A DNA stretch of 64,000 nucleotides. Source: Peromyscus leucopus (taxonomy: Eukaryota > Chordata > Mammalia > Rodentia > Cricetidae). Location: positions 67,791,518 through 67,855,517 of the forward strand of contig NC_051063.1 in NCBI RefSeq assembly GCF_004664715.2. Direction: 5' to 3'. The notes under the pieces were generated by a model. The model saw only the letters and a program-made list of their open reading frames with translations, did not search any database and was not told where the DNA came from. The translations under genes and the position numbers were made by a program. Of the stretch, positions 32,451 through 43,592 are shown in pieces. Position 1 is the stretch's first letter, and every line of letters starts with the position of its first letter.

Positions 32451-33559
32451 ACCATGGGTTGGTTTGGGAGCTAGGAGCCCACAACTTGCCCTTCCTGGCT
32501 GCAGAATTTCTAACATCATTCTTTTCAAAATCACCAATGGCTTGGGGTGGTGGGGTACACGGATAAGCGGCCCCAGCTGCTTTTTTTGCTCCTGCTGGGG
32601 GGGGGGGCTTTTTCTCTTCTCTTCAGCTTCAAGGGACCCCTGTGGAGAGGAGGTTAGTGGATGACTTTGGACTCAGAACTTCTTCCCTGTGGTGGGGGAA
32701 GGGCAGGCAGGAAACAGGGAACACTTTTGCTGTGTGTAGAAATGGGGGGCTCCTGTCCCCTGAACTATGGGGTGTGTTCCTACTGAACGTGAGCCATCGG
32801 GGAGAAGTCCTATAAAAATAGGATGGCTCTCTGCACTGTATAGTTTTGGTGGGGCAGGATTTCCTAAGTCTCTCTCTGTATAATAGCCAAGGTGGCGGGG
32901 GTGGGGGGGTCAGGGTGGGGGGGGTGAGGGAAGCCAGTGGCAATTCACACAAGAGGTGCAGGCTGCCTGCCCCTTGTTTAGGAGGAAACAGACCATCTTG
33001 AAGTCACTTTTTCCTTTCTTTCTAGAAATCGTATTGTCTGACTGGGGCCAACCCTCCTGATCTGGGTGTGCACCTCTTGGAACAGACTCATATCCTGGGG
33101 AAGTATCCAGGAAATGTTTATTCTTTATTTCAAAATTAGCTTTTTAAAAAAAAATTATAAAAGAAAGACATTCTCATTACAAAAGAAGCAAAGAATTAGA
33201 ACATGTAAGATGAAAAGTGAGCGCCTCTCCCGAGTCCCCATCCGTCTGAATTCCAGGGCAAAGCTCTGGTCCCCAGAGGTGTCCAGTGCTGGCTGTGGCC
33301 TCACTCTGATAGCATGCACACGAGAGGAAATACCACATACCTGCCGCCATACTCCTTGCCTTTTCTTTTTGGCTGACATTTCTTAGATCATGGATTTTAT
33401 TTATTTCTTTCCATTTCTCTATATGAAAATAATATAGTGGTAAACAATGCTTTCTGTATTTCAGAGTCTGGTATATTTAACTTGTTCCTCTAGAAATGAT
33501 ATTAAGGTTATTTTCAGTTCCCATCCTTATCACAATAGACCAGCAAGAAAAAGCAACTG
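32451..33559. other. Unique DNA with G-rich runs
   Basis: G runs at about 32597-32609 and a multi-run G tract at 32891-32930. No exon or transposon recognised. Confidence 0.45.
32891..32930 (+). other. Potential G-quadruplex tract
   Basis: Five or more G runs of three to eight G separated by 1-3 nt loops (GGGGG-T-GGGGGGG-TCA-GGG-T-GGGGGGGG-TGA-GGG). Satisfies the usual four-run, short-loop definition. Confidence 0.8.
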
Positions 33560-33560
33560 C

Positions 33561-33772
33561 TGGGCTGGGCTGGCAGGGCAGATCAGTAAGTAAAGGTGCT
33601 TGCCACCCACATAAGCCTGGTGACAAGAGTTCGATCCCAAGAACGCACGTAAAGGGGGAAGAAGACAACCAGTGCCATAGAGTTCTTCTCTGGCCTCTGT
33701 GTTGTGCTGTGGCACAGGTATGTCCCATCCCTGCCTTATACTCACACAATAATAAGCAAAGAAAAATTTAAG
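33561..33772 (+). mobile_element. B2/B3 SINE
   Basis: 'agatcagtaagtaaaggtgc' (tRNA-like head), 'acaagagttcgatcccaaga' (B box-like), 'agttcttctctggcctctgt' body, then a short A-rich end. Reasonably intact promoter boxes. Confidence 0.85.
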
Positions 33773-34362
33773 CCAGTGCTTAGGACCTTGTGTTTTGAAG
33801 CTGTGAGTTCGGCTTGCATCCTTGCTCTGGAGCTCTCCTTACCCTCCGGTTTATGCATCTGTGACATTGTCACCAATGAAACATATGCCATGTAGCTGTT
33901 GGCTGTTGAGAGAATTATACTGTCAAGAATGACTGCTGGAGTAAACTCTGTGTGTGTGAACCAGAGAGAGACAGGGAGTGTGTGTGGGGGGAGAGAGAGA
34001 GAGACAGAGACAGAGACACAGAGAGACATTGTACAGTAAGGGAGTGCTTTAAAAAATTCTCATGGTAGACATGTGTGCACTTAAAATTTTAAGGAGTATT
34101 TCCATGTTACCCCATGTGGTCACTGGAATAGCTCAAGGGCCTCTTTGTGGGACCAGATGTTCCACGATCTTTGGCCAGTGACTCCATAGGTAGAAGAGGC
34201 TGTGTTTCCCCGACTTTTGCATTTATTTACTTGTAGTAATTTTGCATCTTTATTGAATTACTTATCTTGACAGCCTGTTCATCTCTTTAGGCATTTTACC
34301 TTTGCATTGGTCAAACCCAGGGACAAAGGAGATGTGTCAGACTCCTACCCCATAGCCTAGAG
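33773..34362. other. Unique DNA with (GA)n at about 33962-34026
   Basis: Short GAGA/CAGAGA array. Otherwise nothing recognised. It ends with the left target duplication of the hAT element. Confidence 0.45.
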
Positions 34363-34560
34363 CAGTGGTTCTCAACCTTCTTAATGCTGTGACCCTGTAA
34401 TATAGTTCCTGATATTGTGGTGACTCCCAAATATACAATTATTTTCATTGCTACTTCATAACTGTAATTCTGCTACTGTTATAAACTGTAATGTAATATA
34501 AATACTTTTGGAGATAGAGGTTTGCCAAAGGGGTCATGACCCACAGGTTGAGAATCACTG
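34363..34560. mobile_element. hAT-Charlie MITE, URR1-like, complete with TSD
   Basis: Terminal inverted repeats CAGTGGTTCTCAACCTTC and GGTTGAGAATCACTG bound a 198-bp non-autonomous element. Flanked by an 8-bp target duplication, GCCTAGAG (34355-34362) and GCCTATAG (34561-34568), one mismatch. Internal 'ttgctacttcataactgtaa' is typical of the family. It encodes no transposase. Confidence 0.9.
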
Positions 34561-34687
34561 GCCTATAGGCAGCACCCCCTTCACTTGCCATGGGTACCCT
34601 TAGGATCCCTCCAGGTCTTTGTGTCTTGTGTGATATAGGATTTAGAACTGAACTTGGCTCTCACAGAATTTTTTCAAATATTATTTG

Positions 34688-35065
34688 TGGTGGTTTGAAA
34701 GAAAATGGCCCCCAAAGGTAATGGCACTGTTGGGAGATGTGGCCTTGTTGGAGTGGGTGTAGCCTTGTTGGAGGAAGTGTGTCACTGTGGGGGGTGGGCT
34801 TTGAGGTCTCCTATGCTCAAGCTACATTCAGTGTAGACACTTCACTTCCTGTTGCCTTCAAATCAAGATGAAGAACCCTCAGCTCCTTCTCCAGGACCAT
34901 GTCTGCCTGCATGCCACCATGCTTCCTTCCATGATGACAATGGACTAAACCTCTGAATCGTAAGGGAGCCACCCCAATTAGAGGTTTTCCTTTATTAGAG
35001 TTGCCATTGTCATGGTGTGTCTTCACAGCAACGGAAACCTTGGTTAGCAACCCTAACCAAGACAT
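34688..35065 (+). mobile_element. ERVL-MaLR solo LTR (ORR1/MT-like)
   Basis: 'tggtggtttgaaagaaaatg', 'ggaggaagtgtgtcactgtg', 'catgtctgcctgcatgccac', 'atgacaatggactaaacctc', 'gtcatggtgtgtcttcacag', ending 'aaccaagaca'. More complete than the copy at 4371-4653 and in the same orientation. Confidence 0.85.
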
Positions 35066-35853
35066 CATTTTAGCCAGCATTGTCTGTTACTTCCTGTATT
35101 TTCTCGGTTTAGTTTGTGGAAAAGAGGACAATAAGAACCATTTTAGCCATCTCCAGTTCAAGACATCCATGATTCTTTTAGAACCATCACATTTCCTTCT
35201 CCAAAGTCTAAGTGCTTGGTCCAAAGGCAGTTAAGTCTGGTGTGAAGCCCAGCCTGTGCCACACAGGGCCCTGCAGCGCTGGCTAGGTGCCCTGGAAGTC
35301 TATGGTCACCTTTCCCTTTACTGCTTGGTGTGGTTCTATTGCAGCACGAAAATTCCTGTTTCATTACTTCTAGACTCTATTATTTTCTGTAGATTTAGGT
35401 AGTTATTCCTATGTCAGAACCCTACTGCCTTTTTGTCCCCAAGAAAATGACTTTTTAGCTTATTATCATACTATAAAAATTGAATTTGTATTGTCTCATG
35501 AATTTAACCTCATTATATATAGTGGATCAAACTGCTAAAAAGTATGTTTTAATTTGCTGTATGTTTTGAGCAGAATATTTCTATATGATCATTTTAGACC
35601 AATGTTTCCAAATTCTGAAGGAATTATGATTTTTCTAATGCATTAATTCGGGGAAATTTGGGTGTTCACTGCCTGTGCTGGGTTCTACTTGCTCATTTCT
35701 GCTCAGCCATTTTAACTGAGAAAATCTTCCTCCTGGGTTCCACCTGGCTAAGTTCACTCCTGAGAGTCTCACCTGTATTCTTGGTACTGTTTGCAGCATA
35801 CCCTTTGCTGGTGAGGTTTTGGTCTCTATTTCTGTGGAGACAGTACCTCTTGG
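35066..35853. other. Unique or old L1-derived DNA
   Basis: AT-rich stretch 35380-35640 without a diagnostic family. No exon supported. Confidence 0.35.
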
Positions 35854-35864
35854 ATAGCAATTTC

Positions 35865-37021
35865 TTTTTTTTTTCTTTTTATTATTATTAAGAGATTTTC
35901 TATTCATTTTACATACCAACCACAGATCTCCCTCCCCTCCCTTCTCCTGCCCCCCAGCCTTTCCCCTCAACCTGCCCCCCCATTTCCACCTCCTCTAAGG
36001 CAAGGTCTCCCATGGGGAGTCAGCTGAGCTTGGTACATTCAGTTGAGGCAGGTCCAAGACCCTCATCCCTGCACCAAGGATGCACAAAGTGTCCCACCAT
36101 AGGCACTGAGCTTCAAAAAGCCAGCTTGTGCACCAGGGATGGGCCCAATCCCATTGCCTGGCTGGGGGCTATGGTGATATTTTATTTGTGCTGAAATGTG
36201 ATTTTATTTGTATTTTAATAAATAAATTTACCTGGGGCATCAGAGGTTATAGCCATTAAGCAGAAGTCTGGCAGTGGTAGCACACACCCTTAATCCAATC
36301 ACATGGCAGGCAGAGCCTGTGTGTTCAAGGACACAGCCAGCATGGAGACACACACCTTTAATCCAAGTACCAACCATAGAGACCTGAAGGTCTGTATAGA
36401 CAGGCAGTGATGAGAAAGTCATGTGGTTGGGTTTAGAGCCAATGAGAAGGCAGAACAGAAAGGCAATAAAAATACAGACACACAGGAAGTAGGTCTCTTT
36501 CTGAGGGGAAGGATGGCAGCAGCAGTGGGTGATAAGAAGGCAGTCTTGGTCTTAGCTCTTGGCTACTGCTCTCTGACCTCTGGGCTTTTAACTCTGCATT
36601 TGGCTCTGTGTTTCTTATTTAATAAGACCATTTAGAATTACATCTACAGTGGGCCCCCTAAACAGTTCAAGCTTAACAACGTCTCACTTATCCAGAGGGC
36701 CTAGTCCGGTACCATGGGGGCTCCTCAGCTATTGATCCACAGTTCATGTGTTTTCACTAGTTTGGTTGGTCATCTAGGGAAGTTCCCAGGAATCCACAGG
36801 ATGACCCCACCTTAGACCACTGGCAATAGTCGAGAGGGTACCTGAACTGGCCAACTCTGGTGATCAGATGGCTGAATACCCTAACTGTCATCATAGAACC
36901 CTCATCCAGTGACTGATGGAAGCAGATACAGAGATCCACAACTGGGCGCCAGGATTCTATGAACAATGGACATTGAGATCATGATGGGAAAATGTGCAGA
37001 GACGACCAGCCAAACCAGTGA
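35865..37021 (-). mobile_element. Lx-type L1, 5'-truncated, antisense, with TSD and nested LTR
   Basis: The 3' end shows as T-rich sequence at 35865-35900. Body: 'cccatggggagtcagctgag', 'aaagtgtcccaccataggca', 'cttgtgcaccagggatgggc', 'gatggaagcagatacagaga'. Flanked by an 11-bp target duplication ATAGCAATTTC at 35854-35864 and 37022-37032, which fixes both ends. Interrupted by the LTR at 36175-36648. Confidence 0.85.
36175..36648 (+). mobile_element. Cricetid-type LTR containing B1-like arms, nested in L1
   Basis: Begins TGATATTTTATTTG and ends ACATCTACA (TG...CA). L1 sequence resumes on each side. Inside, 'cacacacccttaatcca' (36281) and 'cacacctttaatccaagtac' (36351) are two B1 left-arm-like motifs, a feature I recall from cricetid LTRs. 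'atttaataagacc' near the end may be the polyadenylation region. Orientation and family name are uncertain. Confidence 0.6.
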
Positions 37022-37032
37022 ATAGCAATTTC

Positions 37033-37700
37033 ATAGCCAGCAAGTCCCTACAATGGCTGTATTCTGAGGTGCTTTGGTGAGAGGCATGCGGTTAGCATGA
37101 GTTAACAGGAGCCCCCAGCCTTCCTGACCCTTCTTCTTGCTTGCCTGGGGTGTGCTCCTGCTTGCCTGGGGTGTGCTTTGAGGTTCCTTCTACCCCTGAA
37201 GATGACTTTTATTCTTAGTTTATTTTTTCTATATGCATTCTGGATCTATTTTTCCCTTTAAGGATTGTCTTCAGATGCATACTTTAAGATATCATATTTT
37301 TGTTGCTCAGTTTTGAATATTTTATTTTTTTGATTCATAATAAACTAGCAAGAAAGAGAAACAATAAATACTAATAAATCTCACTGATTTTCTTTGACCT
37401 TTTATTTCTCATCTCTCCCTGTGTCTTTGCTTTCTCATTTCTGCTTTGCCTTACTCTGGGGGGTTAGCAGACATTCTATATGTTATTTAATGATCACTCA
37501 CAACTTCCTGGTATGTGCATCTCCATTCTTCTCTAGGAAAACCCAAGGAATGAAGATCAGGCCAGTTATTTCTTACAGAGAATCACCCTTAGGTTAGCCT
37601 TCCAAAACACGGGAGAGACACGAAGAGGTGCACCCTCCTGTATGTAGAGTGCCTGTTTCTTTAAGCATCACAGCTTTGTGTTTTGGTATCTCTTGATTCT
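37033..37700. other. Unique DNA with 17-bp tandem repeat
   Basis: CTTGCCTGGGGTGTGCT occurs at 37140-37156 and 37161-37177. The rest is AT-rich without a recognised family. Confidence 0.45.
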
Positions 37701-38022
37701 AGGAGTGTACGCACATGCATGCAGGCCAGGGGAAGCTTGGGTTTCAATTCTTCCTTCCTTCCCACCTCCTCTCCCACTCTCCTCTCCTCCTCTTGTTCCT
37801 CTCTCTCATTCATACCTGCCCCAGTTCCAAATTCTTTCATTTACCTGGAGTGTACTGACTGGGCTAGGAGCCCCAGGGACTGTCTTTCTCTGCCTCCCCG
37901 GCATTGGGAATACACAGGACTGTCAGCACAGCTGGGTTTTCTCATGGGTTCTAGGGGCTGATGGAGCTGCCCATGCTTCTGAGACCAGCACTTTACCAAC
38001 CAAGCCATCTCCTCAGCACCCC
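37701..38022 (-). mobile_element. Decayed B4 SINE, antisense
   Basis: 'cctggagtgtactgactggg', 'ctgcctccccggcattggga', then the ID half 'gaccagcactttaccaacca' with 'agccatctcctcagcacccc'. A CT-rich stretch at 37748-37830 sits at its outer edge. Confidence 0.6.
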
Positions 38023-39796
38023 CTAAAGAATCGTTTTAAATTTGGAAATCCAGTCACTCCCTGGGATGTATCTTGATGTTGATTGACAGTCTTGTACACC
38101 CCTCAGTTGATGTGATTTTCAGAAGTTTGGTTTCTGAAGAGTCAATGGTAGTCATTGGGCCATGTTGGGTTAGACTGAAGGGCAGCACCCACATTTAGCT
38201 CCATGTGGTCCTGAGTGCTCCTGATTAACATTTCCTAACATTAGGAGGAAGTCAGCATGAGTGTGAATGTGTGCATGTGTGTGTGTGCACTTGCACACAC
38301 AATGAGTGGCTCTGAGTATCTCCTTCCTATTTCAAAATCCTGCCAATAGATTTAAGGGTGGCAAGACAGTAAGAAAATAAACGAGTCTTCAAGAGCGCAC
38401 AGTGTGCATTCACGACCTCCCCTGACTGCCATCAATGACTCAGCAATTCATCCAACCCACAGGTTGCTTTTTCATAAGGCTTGGTTCCAACTCTTCATCA
38501 CAGCTGTGCTGCGTCATTGTAGCACACCAAGAGGTAACCACTAACGTGCTTTTACTGGGGGATGAGTTCTTTCCCCCCATGAAGGAGGGGGGTCAGTTGT
38601 AGAAGGGAACCAAGCAGATGAATTTAAGGCCGCCACCCAGCTGTCCTTACAGCAGGGACAGTAGCCTGGATCATCCAGGTGGTCTGAACATCATCACAAG
38701 ATCTTTAAAAGGGTGAAGGGGGCAGAGGATCAGTCAGAGAAATGTGACATAAGAAGAACTCTACCTTCCATTGTTGGGTTCAGAGGTGGAGGGTGGGTCC
38801 ATAAGCCAAGGAAAGCTGGAGACCATCAAGGAGGTGGCATCTCTCCTAGAACAGTAAGGAAGTCAGCCTTGCGGACACTACAAGGTCATCTCTGGAAGAC
38901 TCATGTCTAACTTCCAGTTCACGAACTGGGAAAGAATAAAGATGTTAGTTTAGGCTGTTGTCTGTGTTCTTCATTTCAGATTCAGGAGGGAGGCAACATT
39001 TGTGTGCAGGCACAGAGAAGCTGACCTGGAGGTGGGTATCCACGCTGGCTGGCTCCAACACCAGGAAGGAAGTCTGCTCACATCTGTGCTGGATGCAGGG
39101 GTGAGTAGATGCTTGGGCCTTGGATCTGTATTTAGGAGGGCTTCATACTTGGCTTCTCAGCTGTTGTGTCTCCTCTTCTGGGAGGAAAGGCTGATGGAGG
39201 GAAGCCATCCTCACTCTGCCTAGACAGGGACCCACCAACTTCGTTGAAAAGACTAGAGAAATGAGTTCATCTCATCTATATCTGTTAATTCGCCACTAAA
39301 GTCACCAAGGAGCTGTGTGGATGAGTTTGGATACGTGTTCAGAGAATACTTCTGTAGTCCATGTGTGTTTCCGCAGGCATGTCTGTAGTGGAATGTGGAA
39401 TATTTGTGCCATATCTATGAATGTCAGCACTTTTGTTCTGACTTCAAAATTTCCTTCTTGATCAGCTAATACTAAGAGTAGCTCAGCTGAAGGAACGTGC
39501 ATGGGCCTGTACACGTATGCACTCATGCACACAAGTCCTCACCACAGGTACATAAAGGCACAAGCATGCACGAAGAGCACACACATGTACACAAGTATAC
39601 TTGCACACACACATGCAGAAACATGAATGCACAGACATATATGCACTCATACATGTGCATCCTCTGAGTTCTAGCAGCTTCCAGTATTTAGATCAGTAAC
39701 AGCTGGGCTCTTTGGCTGCTCACACACAGAGCTTTCCTGGTGTGTTGTAACAGAGTAAAGCTGGAGAGGCCTAACAGAAGCACTAGATAAATCAGA
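38023..39796. other. Unique DNA
   Basis: About 1.8 kb with no recognised transposon except degenerate (CA)-rich text at about 39525-39650. A 10-bp perfect inverted repeat with a 2-nt loop lies at 38280-38301 (TGTGTGTGCA/TGCACACACA). No exon supported. Confidence 0.45.
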
Positions 39797-39990
39797 ATGT
39801 CTTCTAGTTCTTACCATGTGCCAGGTAAAATAATCAACAGGTTACATGTGTCTTTTCCTCTTATCCTTGCAGGTTTTTTTTTTAAGGATGTAGGGCTGCT
39901 GTGCTCATTTTTCAGCTGAGAAAACAGGCTAGCTAGTCTCAGTAAGGGCTGTAGCTTGAACACTGCATGTACTTCACTGTGCTGCTTGTG
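39797..39990 (-). mobile_element. MIR SINE, antisense
   Basis: 'ttaccatgtgccaggtaaaa', 'caacaggttacatgtgtctt' and 'ctcatttttcagctgagaaa' are colinear with an antisense MIR core. A T run interrupts at about 39875. Confidence 0.65.
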
Positions 39991-40058
39991 ACTCTAGCAA
40001 AAACCCTAAGAGTTCCATGCACGTCATTGCAGAGTGGGCTGGCACCATGATTCTGCTA

Positions 40059-40246
40059 ACCATCCACCCACTGTATACTACTCTTCCATTCATCCACTAT
40101 CCATCCACTATATGCCATCCATCTTCCCACCTACTCATCCATCCACAGTCCATCCATCCAGTCACCATCCACCCATCTACCTAGCCACTCACCCATTTGC
40201 CTATCCATCAAGCTACCCATCCATCCTCTCTCCATCTGTCCATCCA
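40059..40246. repeat. Imperfect (CATC)n/(CCAT)n array
   Basis: Many CATCCATCC and CACCCATC words with frequent point changes; an old, impure tetranucleotide microsatellite. Confidence 0.9.
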
Positions 40247-40432
40247 GAATAACAAAAATAATTCAAGGGCCCCAAATGTTAAAAATGAGCATGGAAGTGA
40301 GGACAGTTATGGAATCACAGCTCAGTGAAATCTTCTCCTATGAGAGAATGGTGACTTGATGAGGCTTGCTTCTCCTGAGGTCATCCTTAGATTGTCGGTA
40401 ACTTTGGTCAGTTCTGAGAATTATCCCGTGGA

Positions 40433-40620
40433 TTTTTCATTTGGGCCAGGGCCTCACCTTAAAGCCCAGGCTGTCCTCCTGCATCTATCTCTTATGTCCT
40501 GAAACTACAGGTTGGTGCTTTGAATATAATTATGGTTGTGTATTGCTACCGGGGATTGAACCCAGGGCCTCCCTGTGTTAGGCCAGGGCTCTGTCAACGG
40601 AACTGTAGTCTCAGCCTCCT
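40433..40620 (-). mobile_element. B4 SINE, antisense
   Basis: B1-like half ('gccagggcctcaccttaaag', 'cccaggctgtcctcctgca') followed by the ID half ('ggggattgaacccagggcct', 'ccctgtgttaggccagggct'). Order fits an antisense B4. Confidence 0.7.
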
Positions 40621-41533
40621 GCTGTTACTCTGGGTTCACACTAAAAGTACATCTATCCTAGTGCAATGGCACAAACCTTAGTGCTTACCACTGGTGGTAT
40701 GAAAATTGATTTTAGCATGGAAAATATATCTATTAGTCATATATATTTTTAGACATTTTAGAAAAAGTGTAATGACCATGTCTTGATGATGGTTTCATGG
40801 CAATTGGCATTTGACATGTGGCTAAAGGGAGTCTGCTTTCCACGAGTTGTATGTAGATCTCAGCTCTGTACTCTCACTGTCTGGGCTCAGAACTGATACC
40901 ATACCCTGTGGGGTGCACAGGGAAACCCTAGGCCAGGGTCAGGGGGTGAAGAGAGGAGCTTTCCAACTATGAGGTGATGGTAGTGGTTGGGGGGCACTAA
41001 CTGTCATCTTCCATTTTAGCCTAAGCTTATTGGCTGTTACTTGAGAAAGTCCTCAGTCTGCTTGGGTTTTGAGACTTTTCTGGATAAAATCTGACAAACC
41101 AGGAGATTGTATGCATGCCTATGGTGGCTTTGCAGATTATCTTATCTTGCAATCATAGCAGCTCATTAGAGCAACCTACATCTGTCTCTAGGAGTGAGTC
41201 TAAGCTGCATCAGTTTTCACTTGCAGGATAGTAGAGGTGGGGCTGGAAAGCAAGGCCCGTTCATGGCTACATTAGCCCATCGTGATTCTTTTCTGCTTAG
41301 ATGACATAACTATGGACTTATCTGAGGAACCCATTGGAAATATTTTCACCATTACAAAGTTATACTTAAAACAAAACTTGATAAGAGAATTTCTGGGTGT
41401 TGTCCATTGCACAGGAGTGCTGAGTGGCTGAAAGAGCAGGCTGTCATCACCTCTTGGATTTGGCCACATTCTTCATTCAAGACACACCCTGGAGATGATT
41501 CCTTCAGTCCAAATCGCTTATGTAATTTTGGTT
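40621..41533. other. Unique DNA
   Basis: No exon, SINE or LINE recognised. Confidence 0.45.
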
Positions 41534-41547
41534 AAGAGTACATTAGC

Positions 41548-41708
41548 GCCGGGCGGTGGTGGCGCACGCCTTTAATCCCAGCACTTGGGAGGCAGAGCCA
41601 GGCGGATCTCTGTGAGTTCGAGGCCAGCCTGGACTACCAAGTGAGTTCCAGGAGAGGCGCAAAGCTACACAGAGAAACCCTGTCTTGAAAAACCAAAAAA
41701 AAAAAAAA
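41548..41708 (+). mobile_element. Young full-length B1 SINE (cricetid-type) with 14-bp TSD
   Basis: 'gccgggcggtggtggcgcac', 'gcctttaatcccagcacttg', 'gttcgaggccagcctggact', 'ggcgcaaagctacacagaga', then about 17 A. Flanked by AAGAGTACATTAGC at 41534-41547 and 41709-41722, an exact 14-bp target duplication. CpGs are still present, consistent with a recent insertion. Confidence 0.97.
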
Positions 41709-41757
41709 AAGAGTACATTAGCAGTTAAAGTGTCACCAAGACGGTTCAATAGTTCTG

Positions 41758-41758
<1 letters not shown>

Positions 41759-41799
<41 letters not shown>

Positions 41800-41808
41800 A
41801 TGTGTGCA
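41759..41808. repeat. (TG)n microsatellite
   Basis: TG run of about 20 units ending in GCATGTGTGCACACGCATG. Confidence 0.95.
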
Positions 41809-41864
41809 CACGCATGTGGCCACATGTGTGCAGGTGTATCTATGTATGCAGTACACATTTGTGT

Positions 41865-42112
41865 GTGTGTGAATATGGAGGCCAGAGGCCAGGCTTAGGT
41901 ATCTTTCTCAGTTCAGTTTTGAGAGAGGGACTCTCACTAAACCTGGAGCTCATTGCTTCAGCTAAATTGGCTGTTCAGTGAGCCTCGGGGACCCCTGCTC
42001 CATAGCACTGGGATCACAAGTGTGAGTTGTTGTATGTTATGTGAGTGCTGAGGATCGAACTTGGGTCCTCAGGCTTGTGTGGCAAGCCCTTTAACAACAG
42101 CACACTCTGCTC
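41865..42112 (-). mobile_element. B4 SINE, antisense
   Basis: 'gagagagggactctcactaa', 'acctggagctcattgcttca' and 'catagcactgggatcacaag' (B1 half), then 'gctgaggatcgaacttgggt' and 'cctcaggcttgtgtggcaag' (ID half). Confidence 0.8.
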
Positions 42113-42747
42113 GGAGAAGTGGCTGCTCAGTTCTAGATTTTAAGCGGGTTTATTAGCTTTATCATTCCTGGCATTGTGTCTCTTAAGGTTTTATCTTTTC
42201 ACATATAGTTAAACTGTTGATTGTCATGATGTTCATTTTACAGATAGTTTCTATGGTGCCAAGAGGTAGTTAACATTTTATTCATGTGAGGAGAATAACT
42301 CCAGTTATTGAAAGAAAGAAAGAATGTTTAAAAATGGGAAATCATTAGAGTATAATATTATGGTTGGTGCTATTTATATCTACCTCTGTTAAACATTTTT
42401 CCTATAGAGGATATATGCCTTTGTCATTAGGAAACTATACGTTCTCTAAACACAAGCAAATTGATGGGCTCAGAATGTGCTGGGTAGGCAGGGGACCGAG
42501 AAGGGACAGAGGACTGATGGGAAGTGGATGTTACTAATGACACTTCAGTATAAAATGCAGTGTGTGTCTATGGAGCTCTCGGGTTCTCCAAGGTTGTCCA
42601 GATCTTTCTGGGCATGAGAAATCTAAAAGCCACTTGAGTAGAGGACCATTAAAGATTGCATTTACTTATCCTCCATGGTACCTACAGTAAAATGCATCCT
42701 CTGCAGCACACAGTCATAGGGTTCTGACAAATGCTTAGAATCATGTA
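42113..42747. other. Unique DNA
   Basis: Short (GAAA)n at about 42311-42322. Nothing else recognised. Confidence 0.45.
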
Positions 42748-42814
42748 ACCACCACCACCACCACCACCACCACCACCACCACCACCACCACCACCATCAC
42801 CACCACCACCACCA
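42748..42814. repeat. (ACC)n trinucleotide microsatellite
   Basis: About 21 ACC units with one ATC interruption (near 42796). Confidence 0.97.
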
Positions 42815-43436
42815 GGTATAGAATACGAACCTGTCCTCCTGTGGTAAGTCCTCCCTAACCCTCCACCCCTGGCCACCACTGACCTACTCTGTCCTCATAT
42901 CCGTGCCTCTTCTAGAGTGGCACAGAAATAACGCCTGCTGCTGTGGCTGTGGATCTGGCAGATGAGTGCAGTGGCTGGATTCCAGGAGCTTTCTCCCTTC
43001 TGTTAGGGAAGAGTTGTGCAAGGTACTTTTCTCACTCTTGTGACCAAACATGTGACAAGAAGCAGTGTGAGCCATCACGGTGGGGAAGTCACACCAGTGG
43101 GGACATGAGGCTGCTCGCACACATCCGGCTGGATCAGGAAGCAGGGGAGATGGATGCTGCCCCTCAGATAGCTTTCTCTTCGTCCCCTTTTTATTCAGTC
43201 CAGAACTCCAGGCTATAGGATGCTGCTGTCCATTTTCAGGGTGGGGGCCTTTCCACCTCAGTTAAACCTCTTTTTAGACACCCTCACAGACACAATCAAA
43301 GGAGTACCTCATTAATGCCTGAGGGACTTCTTAATCCAATCACCTTGACAATAAAATTTAACCTCACTGCTGTTCCATCCAGCAGGTGGGTTTGGTCTGT
43401 AGGAAAACAGGTAGACTCTTCCTAGTATTTTGTTGT
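42815..43436. other. Unique DNA
   Basis: No recognised transposon; frames up to 91 codons without a recognisable product. Confidence 0.45.
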
Positions 43437-43592
43437 TGTTTGTTTTTGGTTTCAATACAGGGTTTCTCTGTGTAGCTTTGTGCCTTTCCTGGAACTCACT
43501 CTGTAGCCCATGCTGGCTTCAAACTTACAGAGATCCACCTGCTTCTGCCTCATAAGTGCTGGGATTAAAGGTATGCACCACCACCGCCCGGC
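43437..43592 (-). mobile_element. B1 SINE (cricetid-type), antisense
   Basis: 'cagggtttctctgtgtagct', 'ttgtgcctttcctggaactc' and 'gtgctgggattaaaggtatg', ending in 'ccaccgcccggct'. Older than the 41548 copy but with the same right-arm type. Confidence 0.92.

Noticed and set aside
33561..33772. tRNA gene
   Set aside because: The tRNA-like promoter words belong to a B2/B3 SINE; no cloverleaf can be folded with a 3' acceptor partner.
36012..36194. 60-codon frame that looked like a small exon
   Set aside because: It lies entirely within the antisense L1 and runs into the nested LTR.
38280..38301. Hairpin as terminator or small RNA
   Set aside because: A 10-bp TGTGTG/CACACA inverted repeat with 2-nt loop arises easily in GT-rich DNA and has no flanking context.
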